Part shown: positions 32,242 through 41,005 of the stretch, in pieces
How positions within the stretch are numbered: position 1 is the stretch's first letter
How the letters are laid out: each line of letters opens with the position of its first letter
Assembly: GCA_028715705.1 (NCBI GenBank)
Contig: JAQURJ010000005.1
Coordinates: forward strand, 1 to 46,785
Direction of reading: 5' to 3'
Length of the DNA stretch: 46,785 nucleotides
DNA from: Phycisphaerae bacterium
GTDB taxonomy: Bacteria > Planctomycetota > Phycisphaerae > Sedimentisphaerales > Anaerobacaceae
Position numbers and translations under genes: made by a program
The notes under the pieces: generated by a model
What the model saw: only the letters and a program-made list of their open reading frames with translations
The model's database searches: none
Told to the model about the DNA's origin: nothing

Positions 32242-32850
32242 TCAGTTCTCCGAAACAATTGTTTTTACAACATTATTGATCATTTCTTCAACCTTATCGC
32301 AGGTCATCGTCGCACCGGTAATAGCGTCAATATGATTAACCGTATCTTTACCGCTACTAATTATAATTCCTGGGTTGCCGTCACCATCCACTATCAACTT
32401 TCCCTTAAACCGGCTGGTAAATCCTGATGAAGCAATCTCTCCTCCAAGTCCGGGCGTTTCTTCCTGTTGATAAAAAGTTACTCCCTGAATCGTCCTCATA
32501 TCAGGCTTCAACGCCAAAAAACCTTTGATGGGCCCCCATAACCCTGGCCCTTCAAATGCCAAAGCTGCTATTTCCGTTCCATTGCTGTCTTTAGGAGGAA
32601 TGTATCTGTATATTTCAAGCTCGCCTATTTTTTCAGCTTTGACGTTTGATTCAAATATCTCAACTAGTTCAAGAGAAGAAATTTTCTCATCAAATGGTAC
32701 ATCCAATACTTTCAGAATATTTCGTTTTCTCTCAGCATCGGCGTTTGCGTTTCTATAAGGCTCTGTAAAATTCGCCGCAAAAGTCAGAAGAAGAGCGCAC
32801 AGACAACCTAATATTCCAGCATACTTAAGTGTATAAAAATTACCCTTCAC
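32242..32850 (-). CDS. nqrC: Na+-NQR subunit C (covalent FMN)
   Basis: A 202-residue periplasmic subunit with one N-terminal anchor. NqrC hallmarks are FEGPGLWGPIKGFLALKPD and FYQQEETPGLGGEI. The flavinylation site is in DAITGATMT with Thr181 as the expected FMN acceptor (consensus SGAT). A GTG start is used, overlapping the nqrB stop by 11 bases, so the genes are translationally coupled. A flavin transferase (ApbE) is needed to attach FMN; none is in this window. Confidence 0.93.
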   Translation of the reverse strand: MKGNFYTLKYAGILGCLCALLLTFAANFTEPYRNANADAERKRNILKVLDVPFDEKISSLELVEIFESNVKAEKIGELEIYRYIPPKDSNGTEIAALAFEGPGLWGPIKGFLALKPDMRTIQGVTFYQQEETPGLGGEIASSGFTSRFKGKLIVDGDGNPGIIISSGKDTVNHIDAITGATMTCDKVEEMINNVVKTIVSEN

Positions 32851-33928
32851 CTCTAAGCCTCCAGAAACGCATTCTGAATACTATCTCATCAAGAATAGGG
32901 GCGACGATATTTCCAAGCAGAATCGCAAACATCACGCCCTCGACATAACCTGTAAAATTGCGGATAAGTAATGTCACTACACCTATTATAATACCATAAA
33001 TCCACTTGCCTTCATTCGTGGCCGGGCATGTAACCGGGTCTGTTGCCATGAAAAACGCTCCGAAAAGCAACCCACCCGCGAACAAATGCCACATTAGAGG
33101 GGCAAACCTCGCGGGGTTGCTGTAATGAAGTATTCCTGCAAATATGGCTGTGGAAACTATAATACTCACAACTGTACGCCAATTGGCAACGCGTGTAACC
33201 AATAAAAACACCCCGCCTAGAATAATAGCTATACCTGATGTCTCCCCTATACTTCCGGAGACACTTCCTAAAAACATGTGCGATATATTAGCCAAATGTC
33301 CCTGTTTGGCCAGTACCAGCGGAGTCGCTGCAGTGATTGCATCCACTTTGTCTGCCCCGACATACTGAAACAAACGGCCAGTTAAGGCATATCCCGGCTT
33401 AACCCAGTTACCTGACATTGCAGCAGGATATGCCAAAGCAAGAAAACATCGCCCAACGACAGCCGGATTGAAGACATTCCTGCCGGTTCCCCCAAATAAC
33501 TCTTTGCCGACAAATACACCAAATGCAACTCCAACACCGACCATCCAAAGCGGTAATGTCGGCGGAAGAATTAACGGAAACAGCATACCGGTGACGAGAA
33601 ATCCTTCGTTTATGTTCTCCTTGCGAATGATCGCAAAAGCCACTTCCACAGCCCCTCCCGCTGCGTATGAAACTATTATCATCGCCAGCAATCTCAAGCC
33701 AAAAAAGTAAACGGAGGCAAGAAGACACGGCAAAAGCGCTATTATTACCATCGACATGAAACGCTTTACATCCAGCGGATCACGAGCAAAAGGAGCTGAC
33801 ACCGCCACAGCCGAAGGCGCAAAGCAAAAATTCTCCATCGCTTCATAAACAGGTTTGAGAACGCTAAATCTGCCGCCATCCTCAAAAGATGGTTTAACCT
33901 TCTCAAAAATTTTCAGCAGCAACTTCAT
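32840..33928 (-). CDS. nqrB: Na+-NQR subunit B (covalent FMN, ion channel)
   Basis: A ~362-residue polytopic protein. The cytoplasmic start KVKPSFEDGGRFSVLKPVYE and LDVKRFM are NqrB-specific and absent from RnfD. VDAITAATPL holds the FMN acceptor threonine (about Thr202). LGSVSGSIGETS and FATDPVTCP-type loops (ATDPVTCPATNEGKW) are conserved. Two starts are possible; I chose ATG 33928 with GAGG ten bases upstream rather than GTG 33934. It forms the Na+ path together with NqrD and NqrE and holds the likely quinone-reduction region. Confidence 0.93.
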   Translation of the reverse strand: MKLLLKIFEKVKPSFEDGGRFSVLKPVYEAMENFCFAPSAVAVSAPFARDPLDVKRFMSMVIIALLPCLLASVYFFGLRLLAMIIVSYAAGGAVEVAFAIIRKENINEGFLVTGMLFPLILPPTLPLWMVGVGVAFGVFVGKELFGGTGRNVFNPAVVGRCFLALAYPAAMSGNWVKPGYALTGRLFQYVGADKVDAITAATPLVLAKQGHLANISHMFLGSVSGSIGETSGIAIILGGVFLLVTRVANWRTVVSIIVSTAIFAGILHYSNPARFAPLMWHLFAGGLLFGAFFMATDPVTCPATNEGKWIYGIIIGVVTLLIRNFTGYVEGVMFAILLGNIVAPILDEIVFRMRFWRLRGEG

Positions 33929-33959
33929 GCGCACTTTTCCTCAAATCATTTTCTATCAA

Positions 33960-35348
33960 TTATTCCCTGCACTGTTCCGCTTGCGCTACTTCTTCTTTTT
34001 CTTTAGCGATTAATTGCTTGGCAGTTATGAACTCATTTCTCAGCTCGATCTTCGATGGGCATACATACGAGCATAATCCGCACTCTATACAAAGATCAAG
34101 GCGAGCCTTATCAACTTCGTCAATTAAATCTCCATATAGATATTTATGAAGTAAATAAGGCATAATACCGGCTGGACAGATCTCCTCACAGTATCCGCAG
34201 GAAACGCACGGGCGCTCTTCGCCCCGTACCGCTGTTGTCAATCGCTCTACAAATTCCGCTCTCGCCGAACTCAGAAAAGATGCGCGATAAGAATGACGAT
34301 CCCACCCAGGTCTCATAAACCCAAGAAATTCTCTTTCCTTATGCTCCGGTAAAATCGTCAAGCCGCGGCACTCAGAATCAAGTCCTAATAAATCGGCTGT
34401 TATAGTTTCGCCTGTAAAGATGCCTCCATTAATTATTCTTGCTGGTGACTGTGAGGCAAATATGTCAATTATTTTTTGTATAGGATAACCGGTCGGCACT
34501 TCAATATGTACAGGAGAATTCACAGCCGGCCCACCAACAGAAATGGTCCGCATTGTACACGGTTTCATCGATGTTAAAGTTTTTTCAACCGCAAGCACCC
34601 CCTCGGTCCTGATTCCCCATACAGTTCCTGATTTTTTTTTAAGCATCAACCATCTGGCAAGAATATTGAAGTTATCGTAAGGATACTTTAATGGAATTTC
34701 TACCAGCTTGACCCAGGCATATCCGCGTAAATGTTCTTGAACTTGCGAAGCTAAATCCGATTTGATATCAGGCATGACAAGGTAAATGGGCTGATATTCA
34801 AGCAGCGACTGCAAATGTTCCAAGCCTCGCGTAAAATTTAACAGCCGCTCATGAAGCTGAACATCTCCACGGGCCACGAAAGGTTCAAGGCTCAAAGTAC
34901 ACACAATTATAGCCTGTGGCGTACCCAGAGGGTCAGGCAACGCTCCCGTGTACGCATCATGGAAATACTCCCACGCACCGAGTGTAAGAAGCTTATATCT
35001 TTTGATCCCTGCAGCACCCATTTCCTGTACAATATGAGGCAACTCAACTTCAACGGTATGAATCTGGCCACTGCTCTGGCTGGCATTATCCAAAACTATA
35101 TGGCCATCAACCGCACCTAAACGTACAGTTCCGGCATGCGGCGAAAGCAACGGTATAGCATAGTTGGCCAAATCTTTTGCCAAAATGTCGCCTTCAACTA
35201 CCTGCTGCCCCTCTTTGACACAGATTTCACTGAACGTGAAACGTTTTGCCCGCAAGGGCAAATACAGTTCCTCCGCCGCGGGCATCACTCTTATCTGCTC
35301 GGCAGGCGGTCCGGCAAGCAACACCTTATAGCCGCCCCTAAGTCTCAT
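33960..35348 (-). CDS. nqrA: Na+-NQR subunit A retaining two RnfC-type 4Fe-4S motifs
   Basis: A 462-residue soluble subunit. Three parts are NqrA-like: the start YKVLLAGPPAEQIR, the central VGGPAVNSPVHIEVPTG and ILPEHKEREFLGFMRPGWDR, followed by SFLS. The C-terminus, however, holds two complete ferredoxin-type clusters: C381, C384, C387, C391-P and C420, C423, C426, C430-P. Proteobacterial NqrA keeps only remnants of this region and binds no Fe-S, whereas RnfC has both clusters. So it looks intermediate between RnfC and NqrA. It is the first gene of nqrABCDEF, about 60 bases after a good promoter. It could give the complex an extra redox entry, for example ferredoxin, or be a relic; function is not decided by sequence. 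Confidence 0.9.
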   Translation of the reverse strand: MRLRGGYKVLLAGPPAEQIRVMPAAEELYLPLRAKRFTFSEICVKEGQQVVEGDILAKDLANYAIPLLSPHAGTVRLGAVDGHIVLDNASQSSGQIHTVEVELPHIVQEMGAAGIKRYKLLTLGAWEYFHDAYTGALPDPLGTPQAIIVCTLSLEPFVARGDVQLHERLLNFTRGLEHLQSLLEYQPIYLVMPDIKSDLASQVQEHLRGYAWVKLVEIPLKYPYDNFNILARWLMLKKKSGTVWGIRTEGVLAVEKTLTSMKPCTMRTISVGGPAVNSPVHIEVPTGYPIQKIIDIFASQSPARIINGGIFTGETITADLLGLDSECRGLTILPEHKEREFLGFMRPGWDRHSYRASFLSSARAEFVERLTTAVRGEERPCVSCGYCEEICPAGIMPYLLHKYLYGDLIDEVDKARLDLCIECGLCSYVCPSKIELRNEFITAKQLIAKEKEEVAQAEQCRE

Positions 35349-35408
35349 TTTTCACTCTCTTTATGCCTACAAAAATCGCACAATAAAAAGGTTTATTTAT
35401 ATATTGAA

Positions 35409-35437
35409 ATTTTATCACAACTAACAGTGGGAATCAA
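35409..35437 (-). promoter_or_regulatory. Sigma-70-type promoter of the nqr gene run
   Basis: On the minus strand TTGATT (35432-35437) and TAAAAT (35409-35414) are separated by 17 bases, about 60 bases before the nqrA ATG. From here to the thioredoxin/TPR gene (35.4 to 22.5 kb) thirteen genes follow on the same strand with no gap above about 51 bases, so one transcript is plausible. Confidence 0.55.
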
Positions 35438-35583
35438 CCTGTTGGAACTTCTATAAGACCAGAAATGGCGGGACTATACTAATATTTTCTCATTTATAAG
35501 AAATAATTTGCCACCCAAATATATCTCTCGATGGGGACATAAGAACAATTCTAAATACTTGGTATAGACCTGAAACTATCGAC

Positions 35584-36042
35584 TTAATTTGGAAATTTGA
35601 ATCTCGCATCCAGCTTGAAGAGTCTCTTTACGGGGAGATTTAAAACTTCTGACACCTCAAGCGACAAGGCTATGCGGATTTGCTCAAGTATTGAAACGAT
35701 CTGATGGTCATCCTGGGCAATAATTGTAAACCAGATGTTAAAAGTATTATCCCGCAGATAACTATGAGTAACTTGCGGAAAGCCGCTTATGATCTCCGCA
35801 GCTTTCTCTACAAGTTCCGACTTCACGCTGACCGCCGCTAAAGTGCTTTTATAGCTGAACTTACGAGAGTCAAGACTAACTCCAATTCTTCGGATCACTC
35901 CATCTTTTGTCAGCCGCTCAATTCTCTCCCATAGATCATTACATGAAATTCCCAGGTTTTTCGCTATGATTCCATATGGCTTTTCACTTAATGGAAAGTC
36001 GTTCTGAAGTGCTTCAAGAATACTGCTATCCAGCTCGTCCAT
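35584..36042 (-). CDS. ahbA: Siroheme decarboxylase subunit, AhbA-like (Lrp/AsnC fold)
   Basis: A 152-residue protein of the Lrp/AsnC-type fold: N-terminal helix-turn-helix (AKNLGISCNDLWERIERLTK) and a ferredoxin-like C-terminal half. The segment THSYLRDNTFNIWFTI and the end LPVKRLFKLDARF match AhbA/NirD-type siroheme decarboxylases, which remove the two acetate carboxyls to give 12,18-didecarboxysiroheme. In Desulfovibrio the enzyme is an AhbA-AhbB heterodimer; only one subunit is seen here, so AhbB may be elsewhere or this may work alone. AGGA is six bases before the ATG. It is transcribed away from cobA-hemD. A plain AsnC-type transcription factor is the alternative, made less likely by ahbC and ahbD nearby. 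Confidence 0.82.
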   Translation of the reverse strand: MDELDSSILEALQNDFPLSEKPYGIIAKNLGISCNDLWERIERLTKDGVIRRIGVSLDSRKFSYKSTLAAVSVKSELVEKAAEIISGFPQVTHSYLRDNTFNIWFTIIAQDDHQIVSILEQIRIALSLEVSEVLNLPVKRLFKLDARFKFPN

Positions 36043-36167
36043 TAAAAATCCTGTAAAATATAAAAAATTTATTGCAACCCAACCTTTTAAAACTTTTCGG
36101 CTATTCGAATAGAGTTTAACCTATCAACCCGTCAATGAAGCAAAACTCGATGAGTGTTCATTTTCAC

Positions 36168-36196
36168 TTGACACTGCAGAAGCAAACAATTATACA
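36168..36196 (+). promoter_or_regulatory. Sigma-70 promoter of cobA-hemD and hemL
   Basis: TTGACA (36168-36173), a 17-base spacer and TATACA (36191-36196) form an almost perfect promoter. The leader to the ATG at 36350 is about 147 bases and has a hairpin TTCTCA/TGAGAA (about 36291-36306) followed by A/T tracts, which could slow transcription or translation. The gap 36043-36349 otherwise shows no gene. Confidence 0.6.
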
Positions 36197-36349
36197 AGAG
36201 TAAAGTATCATAAAACCGCAGGCTTGTAAAGCGGATATCAGTTTGTATCTGTGGCTGGATGGTTTGTCTTACTATCTTGCTGGCACGTATTTCTCAATTA
36301 TGAGAATAATAAAAAATTTTTATTTTTTTAGAAAATCTGTAAAAAAACT

Positions 36350-37771
36350 ATGGCAAAAGCGAAAGTTTACCTTGTAGGGGCCGGTCCTGGTGATGTTGAA
36401 TTGGTTACATTGAAAGGGTATCGTTTAATTTGCCAGGCAGATGTTTTGCTCTATGATCATCTAATCGGCCCGCAGCTTATAGACTTTGCCAGACACGATG
36501 CCGAAAAAATATCCGTTGGAAAATTCGCCGGCAGGCACACCATGCCGCAGTCAGAAATAAATAAACTCCTTATCGAAAAGGCAGCCGCCGGTAAAACGGT
36601 AGTCAGACTAAAAGGCGGCGACCCGTATCTGTTTGGAAGAGGTGGTGAGGAGGCCGAAGCTTGTGTAGAAGCAGGTATTGATTTTGAGGTCGTCCCAGGT
36701 ATAACAAGTGCGTTCGCCGCTGCCTGTTATGGGGGCATACCTGTGACACATCGCGACTGTACATCCAGCGTTGCCGTTGTCACAGGACATCGAAGGGACG
36801 AAAAGGAAATTGAGATTCCTAATGCCGGTACATTGATTTTTTTGATGTCGGTCGTAAATATTGGCACAATTGTTGATTCGGTATTGAAAGCCGGATGGCC
36901 GTCTGATACAAAGATGGCCGCTGTTGAGCATGGGACATGTTACGATCAAAGAGTCATCACGGGCACACTGACAGACTTTGTCAGCAAAGTTGAACAGGCT
37001 AAGCTTAGGACACCGGCCATATTCATTGTCGGTAAAGTTGTGGAAATGCAGGAAAAGCTCGATTGGTTTACTAAAAAACCAAATATACTGGTGCTAGGCA
37101 ATCACCCTGCAAGGTATGGCTATCTTGGTAATATAGTCTATCGACGAGTAATAGATTGTGTCCCAATCGACGATTACTCAGATGCGGACAAGGTAATAGA
37201 GAAAATCGGCAGATTTGACTGGATCGTCTTTACAAGCGTAAATGGCGCCAAATATCTTATGGATAGACTTTTCGCTATGAATTTTGACGCAAGAGCCTTG
37301 GCCTCCGCCAAAATAGCCGCCATAGGGAAAACTACGGCACACCGTCTAAAAGATTTTGGCCTCATAGCCGATATTGTCCCCTCTACTGAATCAAGCGCAG
37401 GTCTTCTCGAAGAATTCAGAAAACTGGACATGACCGAAAAGAAGGTTCTTTTGCCGCAAGCTCTTGTTTCTTCCGACCAATTACCAGCCGGCCTTATCGA
37501 TATGCAGGCGATTGTAGAACAAATGCCTGTTTATAAGACTGTCGAGATAGACCCAGGTGACATTGATTTCGATTTTATCGATCAGATATTATTTACCAGC
37601 GGATCAACCGTCCGCGCTTTTGTAAACCGTTTCGGAAAGGTCCCTGAAAATGTAAAATCATACTGCCTTGGACCGCCAACTTTGAAGGAAGCACAAAAAT
37701 TTAATATCGACGCACAGCTTCTGCCCGGTTCATCGTGTTATAAAAGGCAAGACAATGACAATATCGAATAA
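36350..37771 (+). CDS. cobA-hemD: Bifunctional uroporphyrinogen-III C-methyltransferase / uroporphyrinogen-III synthase
   Basis: A 473-residue fusion. Residues ~1-240 are the SUMT domain, with VYLVGAGPGDVELVTLKG at the start, VVRLKGGDPYLFGRGGEEAE and PGITSAFAA, which bind S-adenosylmethionine and make precorrin-2. Residues ~250-473 are the HemD domain that cyclises hydroxymethylbilane to uroporphyrinogen III, with FDWIVFTSVNGAKYLMDR and ILFTSGSTVRAFVNRF. Together with the precorrin-2 dehydrogenase at 5728 this gives sirohydrochlorin/siroheme. The upstream leader lacks a clear Shine-Dalgarno sequence. hemL overlaps its end by 17 bases. Such fusions are known in Clostridia, PVC bacteria and others. 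Confidence 0.95.
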   Translation: MAKAKVYLVGAGPGDVELVTLKGYRLICQADVLLYDHLIGPQLIDFARHDAEKISVGKFAGRHTMPQSEINKLLIEKAAAGKTVVRLKGGDPYLFGRGGEEAEACVEAGIDFEVVPGITSAFAAACYGGIPVTHRDCTSSVAVVTGHRRDEKEIEIPNAGTLIFLMSVVNIGTIVDSVLKAGWPSDTKMAAVEHGTCYDQRVITGTLTDFVSKVEQAKLRTPAIFIVGKVVEMQEKLDWFTKKPNILVLGNHPARYGYLGNIVYRRVIDCVPIDDYSDADKVIEKIGRFDWIVFTSVNGAKYLMDRLFAMNFDARALASAKIAAIGKTTAHRLKDFGLIADIVPSTESSAGLLEEFRKLDMTEKKVLLPQALVSSDQLPAGLIDMQAIVEQMPVYKTVEIDPGDIDFDFIDQILFTSGSTVRAFVNRFGKVPENVKSYCLGPPTLKEAQKFNIDAQLLPGSSCYKRQDNDNIE

Positions 37772-39032
37772 TACACGTTTGTTCAAGGAAGCGATCAAAT
37801 TCATACCTGGCGGCGTAAACAGTCCTGTCCGTGCGTTCAAAGCCGTCAATGCAAAACCGATATTTATCGAAAAAGCCAAAGGTCAATATCTCTACGATGC
37901 CGACAGCAATAAATACATAGACTATTGCCTTTCGTGGGGACCCATGATACTGGGCCACGCCAATAAATACGTTCTCGAACAAGTCGGCAAAACAATGGCC
38001 AAAGGGACAAGTTTTGGAATACCAACAAAACTTGAGACAAAACTGGCAAAGATGATAGCTGACGCAATTGATTCGATTGAGAAGGTGCGTCTTTTAAGTT
38101 CCGGCACAGAAGCGACAATGACAGCCATCCGGCTGGCACGCGGAACCACCGGCAGGGACAAAATAATTAAATTCATCGGATGCTATCACGGCCATGTTGA
38201 TCACTTGCTTGTCAAGGCAGGCTCCGGTGCAATGACTCTCGGTACCCCAAGCAGTCCCGGTGTTCCAAAAGACTTCACAAAACACACGATACTTGTCCCG
38301 TACAATGATTGTGAAAAACTCGAGGCTGCTTTTAATAAATATAAAGACAAAATAGCAGCTGTAATAGTGGAGCCTATCGCCGCAAATATGGGTGTAATCC
38401 TTCCGCAAAAAGATTTTCTCAAAACCATCAGAAAATTATGCGATAAAAACCACAGCATCCTAATCTTTGATGAAGTCATAACTGGATTCAGAGTAAAGTA
38501 CGGAAGCGTTCAGCCGCTCTACAATGTCCAGGCTGATATCACTTGTCTTGGCAAAATTATCGGAGGAGGATTTCCGATAGGCGCATGCGCCGGAAAAACA
38601 AAAATTATGAATAATCTGGCTCCACAGGGACAGGTCTATCAAGCCGGAACTCTTTCAGGCAATCCAGCCTGCGTCGCCGCTGGTGTCGCCACACTTGAAT
38701 TGCTTAAATCACAGAAACCATACTCCGAACTTAAAAAGACAACCGAAAAGCTTTGTTCACGTATTTGCCAAACACTCCGTCAAAAAAATATCAAATATAC
38801 CTTAAACCAGATCGGTTCGATGTTTACTCTTTTCTTCAATGAAAATCCCGTAGTCGATTTCGATTCCGCAGCCGCCTCCGACACCGCCCGATACGCAAAA
38901 TATTTCTCCGAAATGTTAAAAGCCGGTATTTATCTGCCGCCGTCACAATTCGAGGCCTGCTTCATTTCAACCGAACACCAGCAAAAAGATTTAGATAAAA
39001 CAATTCTCGCTATTAATAATATTAGGCTTTAA
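37755..39032 (+). CDS. hemL: Glutamate-1-semialdehyde 2,1-aminomutase
   Basis: A 425-residue PLP enzyme of aminotransferase class III. It converts glutamate-1-semialdehyde to 5-aminolevulinate. FIPGGVNSPVRAF at the start is the family signature, with SSGTEATMTAIRLAR, the PLP-aspartate in ILIFDEVITGFR and the Schiff-base lysine K267 in LGKIIGGGFPIG. It overlaps cobA-hemD by 17 bases with AAGG seven bases upstream of its start. hemA (45339) makes its substrate. Length and motifs are complete. It ends six bases before the convergent Rrf2 gene. Confidence 0.96.
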   Translation: MTISNNTRLFKEAIKFIPGGVNSPVRAFKAVNAKPIFIEKAKGQYLYDADSNKYIDYCLSWGPMILGHANKYVLEQVGKTMAKGTSFGIPTKLETKLAKMIADAIDSIEKVRLLSSGTEATMTAIRLARGTTGRDKIIKFIGCYHGHVDHLLVKAGSGAMTLGTPSSPGVPKDFTKHTILVPYNDCEKLEAAFNKYKDKIAAVIVEPIAANMGVILPQKDFLKTIRKLCDKNHSILIFDEVITGFRVKYGSVQPLYNVQADITCLGKIIGGGFPIGACAGKTKIMNNLAPQGQVYQAGTLSGNPACVAAGVATLELLKSQKPYSELKKTTEKLCSRICQTLRQKNIKYTLNQIGSMFTLFFNENPVVDFDSAAASDTARYAKYFSEMLKAGIYLPPSQFEACFISTEHQQKDLDKTILAINNIRL

Positions 39033-39038
39033 GTTTAA

Positions 39039-39524
39039 TTAAATGCGTTTTTTATTTTTTAGTCGCTTGGTATCTTTAGTATTTGCAGTATCTGGAAGAA
39101 TATCAAAACGATGCTCTGGGTGATTCCACGCCGCTGCTTCAAGGCTCGTTTCCTCAAACAGTTTCTTTATATTCTTCGTAGCACTAAGCCATCTTGAATA
39201 AATGTGGCAATTCTGTGGAGTTCCGCCACACTCACAGTGCCGCAACAAACAATCATTGAACAAGGGACCTTTTTTAATAGTTTCTAATAATTCGAGCATA
39301 TTTATTTCATCTGGCTGGCGCGCAAAGGTGTAGCCCCTTTTCTTACCTCTCACCGCTTTTATTAAGCCAGCCTTGGTCAGTTGCTGAAGTATTTTTGATA
39401 AATATCCAGCCGGAATCCCCTCAGCTTTGGCTATAGTTTCAGATGTTACAGGTAATTGTGTTCTATGTCGCACCATATACATAGCGGCATGTAATGCATA
39501 AGCTGCTGATTTTGAAACTTTCAT
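39039..39524 (-). CDS. Rrf2-family transcriptional regulator with cysteine cluster
   Basis: A 161-residue winged-helix protein: MKVSKSAAYALHAAMYM start, recognition helix IPAGYLSKILQQLTKAGLIK and wing KKRGYTFAR. The loop has C92, C97, C99 and C106 followed by His107, close to the Fe-S-binding triads of IscR, NsrR and RirA, so it may sense Fe-S status, iron, NO or redox. The C-terminal ~40 residues are extra and basic. GAGG lies seven bases before the ATG. It neighbours haem and redox-regulator genes, so haem genes are plausible targets. A palindromic candidate operator lies before hemA, though its form is not a clear Rrf2 site. Confidence 0.9.
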   Translation of the reverse strand: MKVSKSAAYALHAAMYMVRHRTQLPVTSETIAKAEGIPAGYLSKILQQLTKAGLIKAVRGKKRGYTFARQPDEINMLELLETIKKGPLFNDCLLRHCECGGTPQNCHIYSRWLSATKNIKKLFEETSLEAAAWNHPEHRFDILPDTANTKDTKRLKNKKRI

Positions 39525-39597
39525 TTTTTTACCTCAAAATTTTTGTTAAAAGCAGGATAAATCTTTTATAATTTCATCGAGTCGTTGCGCGGCCTGT

Positions 39598-40950
39598 TTA
39601 TTTTTTTATGATAATACCCAGTTCATCTATTTTCCTGTACAGGCTTGAAAGCCCCACATCCAACGCTTTTGCGGTCTGAGCTTTATCCCAGTCATATCTG
39701 ATTAAAGTTCTATATATCTGTTCTTTTTCATAAGCTTTTATCGCAGTAACAAGACTTTCGTCTTTCTTATCTTGCATTTCCGCGCCTGCGCCAACCAAAC
39801 CAATATCACAAACTTCTATAACATCGCCTTCTGCAAATATCACCGCTCGCTCTATCACGTTCTGCATTTCTCTTATATTACCTTTCCAGTCATAACTCAT
39901 AAATAAACGCATAGCATCATCATTTAACCCTGTAAAATTCTTGCCCATTTCAAAATTGTATTTTTTTATAAAATGTTCGACCAATAGCGGAATATCTTCT
40001 TTACGCTCGCGAAGCGGAGGCAAATGGATGCCGACCACATTAATTCTGTAATATAAATCCTCCCGGAAATTTTCCGCCTTAATTTCTTTAAGAAGGTCTT
40101 TATTTGTTGCCGAGATCAAACGTAGATCAATATCTATCGGCTCAGTACCTCCAACCGGCAGTATCTGTCTTTGCTCCACCGCCCGAAGCAGTTTCACTTG
40201 ACAATTCATGGGCATGTAACCTATCTCATCAAGAAATAAAGTCCCGCCGCGAGCATTTTCAAAAAGTCCCTTCTTATCGGCAATTGCCGAAGTAAAACTT
40301 CCCTTCTTGTGCCCGAACAGTTCACTTTCAAGAAGCCCCTCCGGTATAGCGCCGCAGTTTATCGCAATAAACCGACCGTTGTTCTTGACCCCCAAAGAAT
40401 GGATTGCATGAGCGACTAATTCTTTTCCGGTTCCGCTTTCCCCTGTTATCAGGACATTACTTCTGATTCCGGCAACTTTTCGAATTGCCTCAAAAACATC
40501 CTGCATGCCGGGCGATTTACCCACAATCCGGCTTACATCGAATTTGCCGTTAAGTTCCATCTTAAGCTGTTTATTCTCATTCTGCAGTTCCAGATATCGT
40601 AAATTCTGGCGGATTTTAATTAAAACATCTTCAAATATCACCGGCTTAATCACATAGTCACAGGCACCAAGTTTGATAGCCTCTACGGCCATTTCAACCG
40701 TCCCATAAGCCGTTATCATTATCACACGTGTTTCGGGTCTTACTTTCATTATCTCGCGCAAAACTTTTATCCCGTCGGCACCAGGCATTTGAATATCAAG
40801 TATCGCCACAGCATAAGGCTGCCGCATCACAGCATCTACCGCATCCGTGCCATTATCAACACTGGTAACCGGCAATCCTTCTTCTTCAAGAACCCTTGCA
40901 AAGGTTTCTCTAAAAATTGACTCATCATCAGCCAATAATATCTCATTCAT
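39598..40950 (-). CDS. NtrC-family sigma-54-dependent response regulator
   Basis: A ~450-residue activator with three domains: receiver (phosphoacceptor Asp near 52, AILDIQMPGADG), AAA+ ATPase with Walker A GESGTGKE, Walker B GGTLFLDEIG and a sigma-54 contact loop reading GSFTSA instead of GAFTGA, and a Fis-type helix-turn-helix at the end (AQTAKALDVGLSSLYRKIDE). Phe and Thr of the contact loop are kept, so it should still engage sigma-54. The ATG at 40950 is used; a GTG two codons earlier is possible. It lies 55 bases after the second RegB-like kinase on the same strand, its likely partner. A sigma-54 promoter before the tetrahaem cytochrome is a candidate target. Confidence 0.93.
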   Translation of the reverse strand: MNEILLADDESIFRETFARVLEEEGLPVTSVDNGTDAVDAVMRQPYAVAILDIQMPGADGIKVLREIMKVRPETRVIMITAYGTVEMAVEAIKLGACDYVIKPVIFEDVLIKIRQNLRYLELQNENKQLKMELNGKFDVSRIVGKSPGMQDVFEAIRKVAGIRSNVLITGESGTGKELVAHAIHSLGVKNNGRFIAINCGAIPEGLLESELFGHKKGSFTSAIADKKGLFENARGGTLFLDEIGYMPMNCQVKLLRAVEQRQILPVGGTEPIDIDLRLISATNKDLLKEIKAENFREDLYYRINVVGIHLPPLRERKEDIPLLVEHFIKKYNFEMGKNFTGLNDDAMRLFMSYDWKGNIREMQNVIERAVIFAEGDVIEVCDIGLVGAGAEMQDKKDESLVTAIKAYEKEQIYRTLIRYDWDKAQTAKALDVGLSSLYRKIDELGIIIKK

Positions 40951-41005
40951 AATCACTTACTTTCCAAAATAACGCTATTTTGCTGCTTTTTGCATGTGTC
41001 AATAT

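Noticed and set aside
29878-35348. Rnf complex (rnfCDGEAB)
   Set aside because: Gene order is nqrA-B-C-D-E-F, an NADH-oxidising NqrF is present, RnfB is absent, and NqrB/NqrC-specific motifs are clear. Only the Fe-S motifs of NqrA recall Rnf.
36250-36349. Second sigma-54 promoter upstream of cobA-hemD (TGGCACG near 36279)
   Set aside because: The -24 element is perfect but no GC doublet follows at the required ten-base distance (TCTC instead of TTGC).
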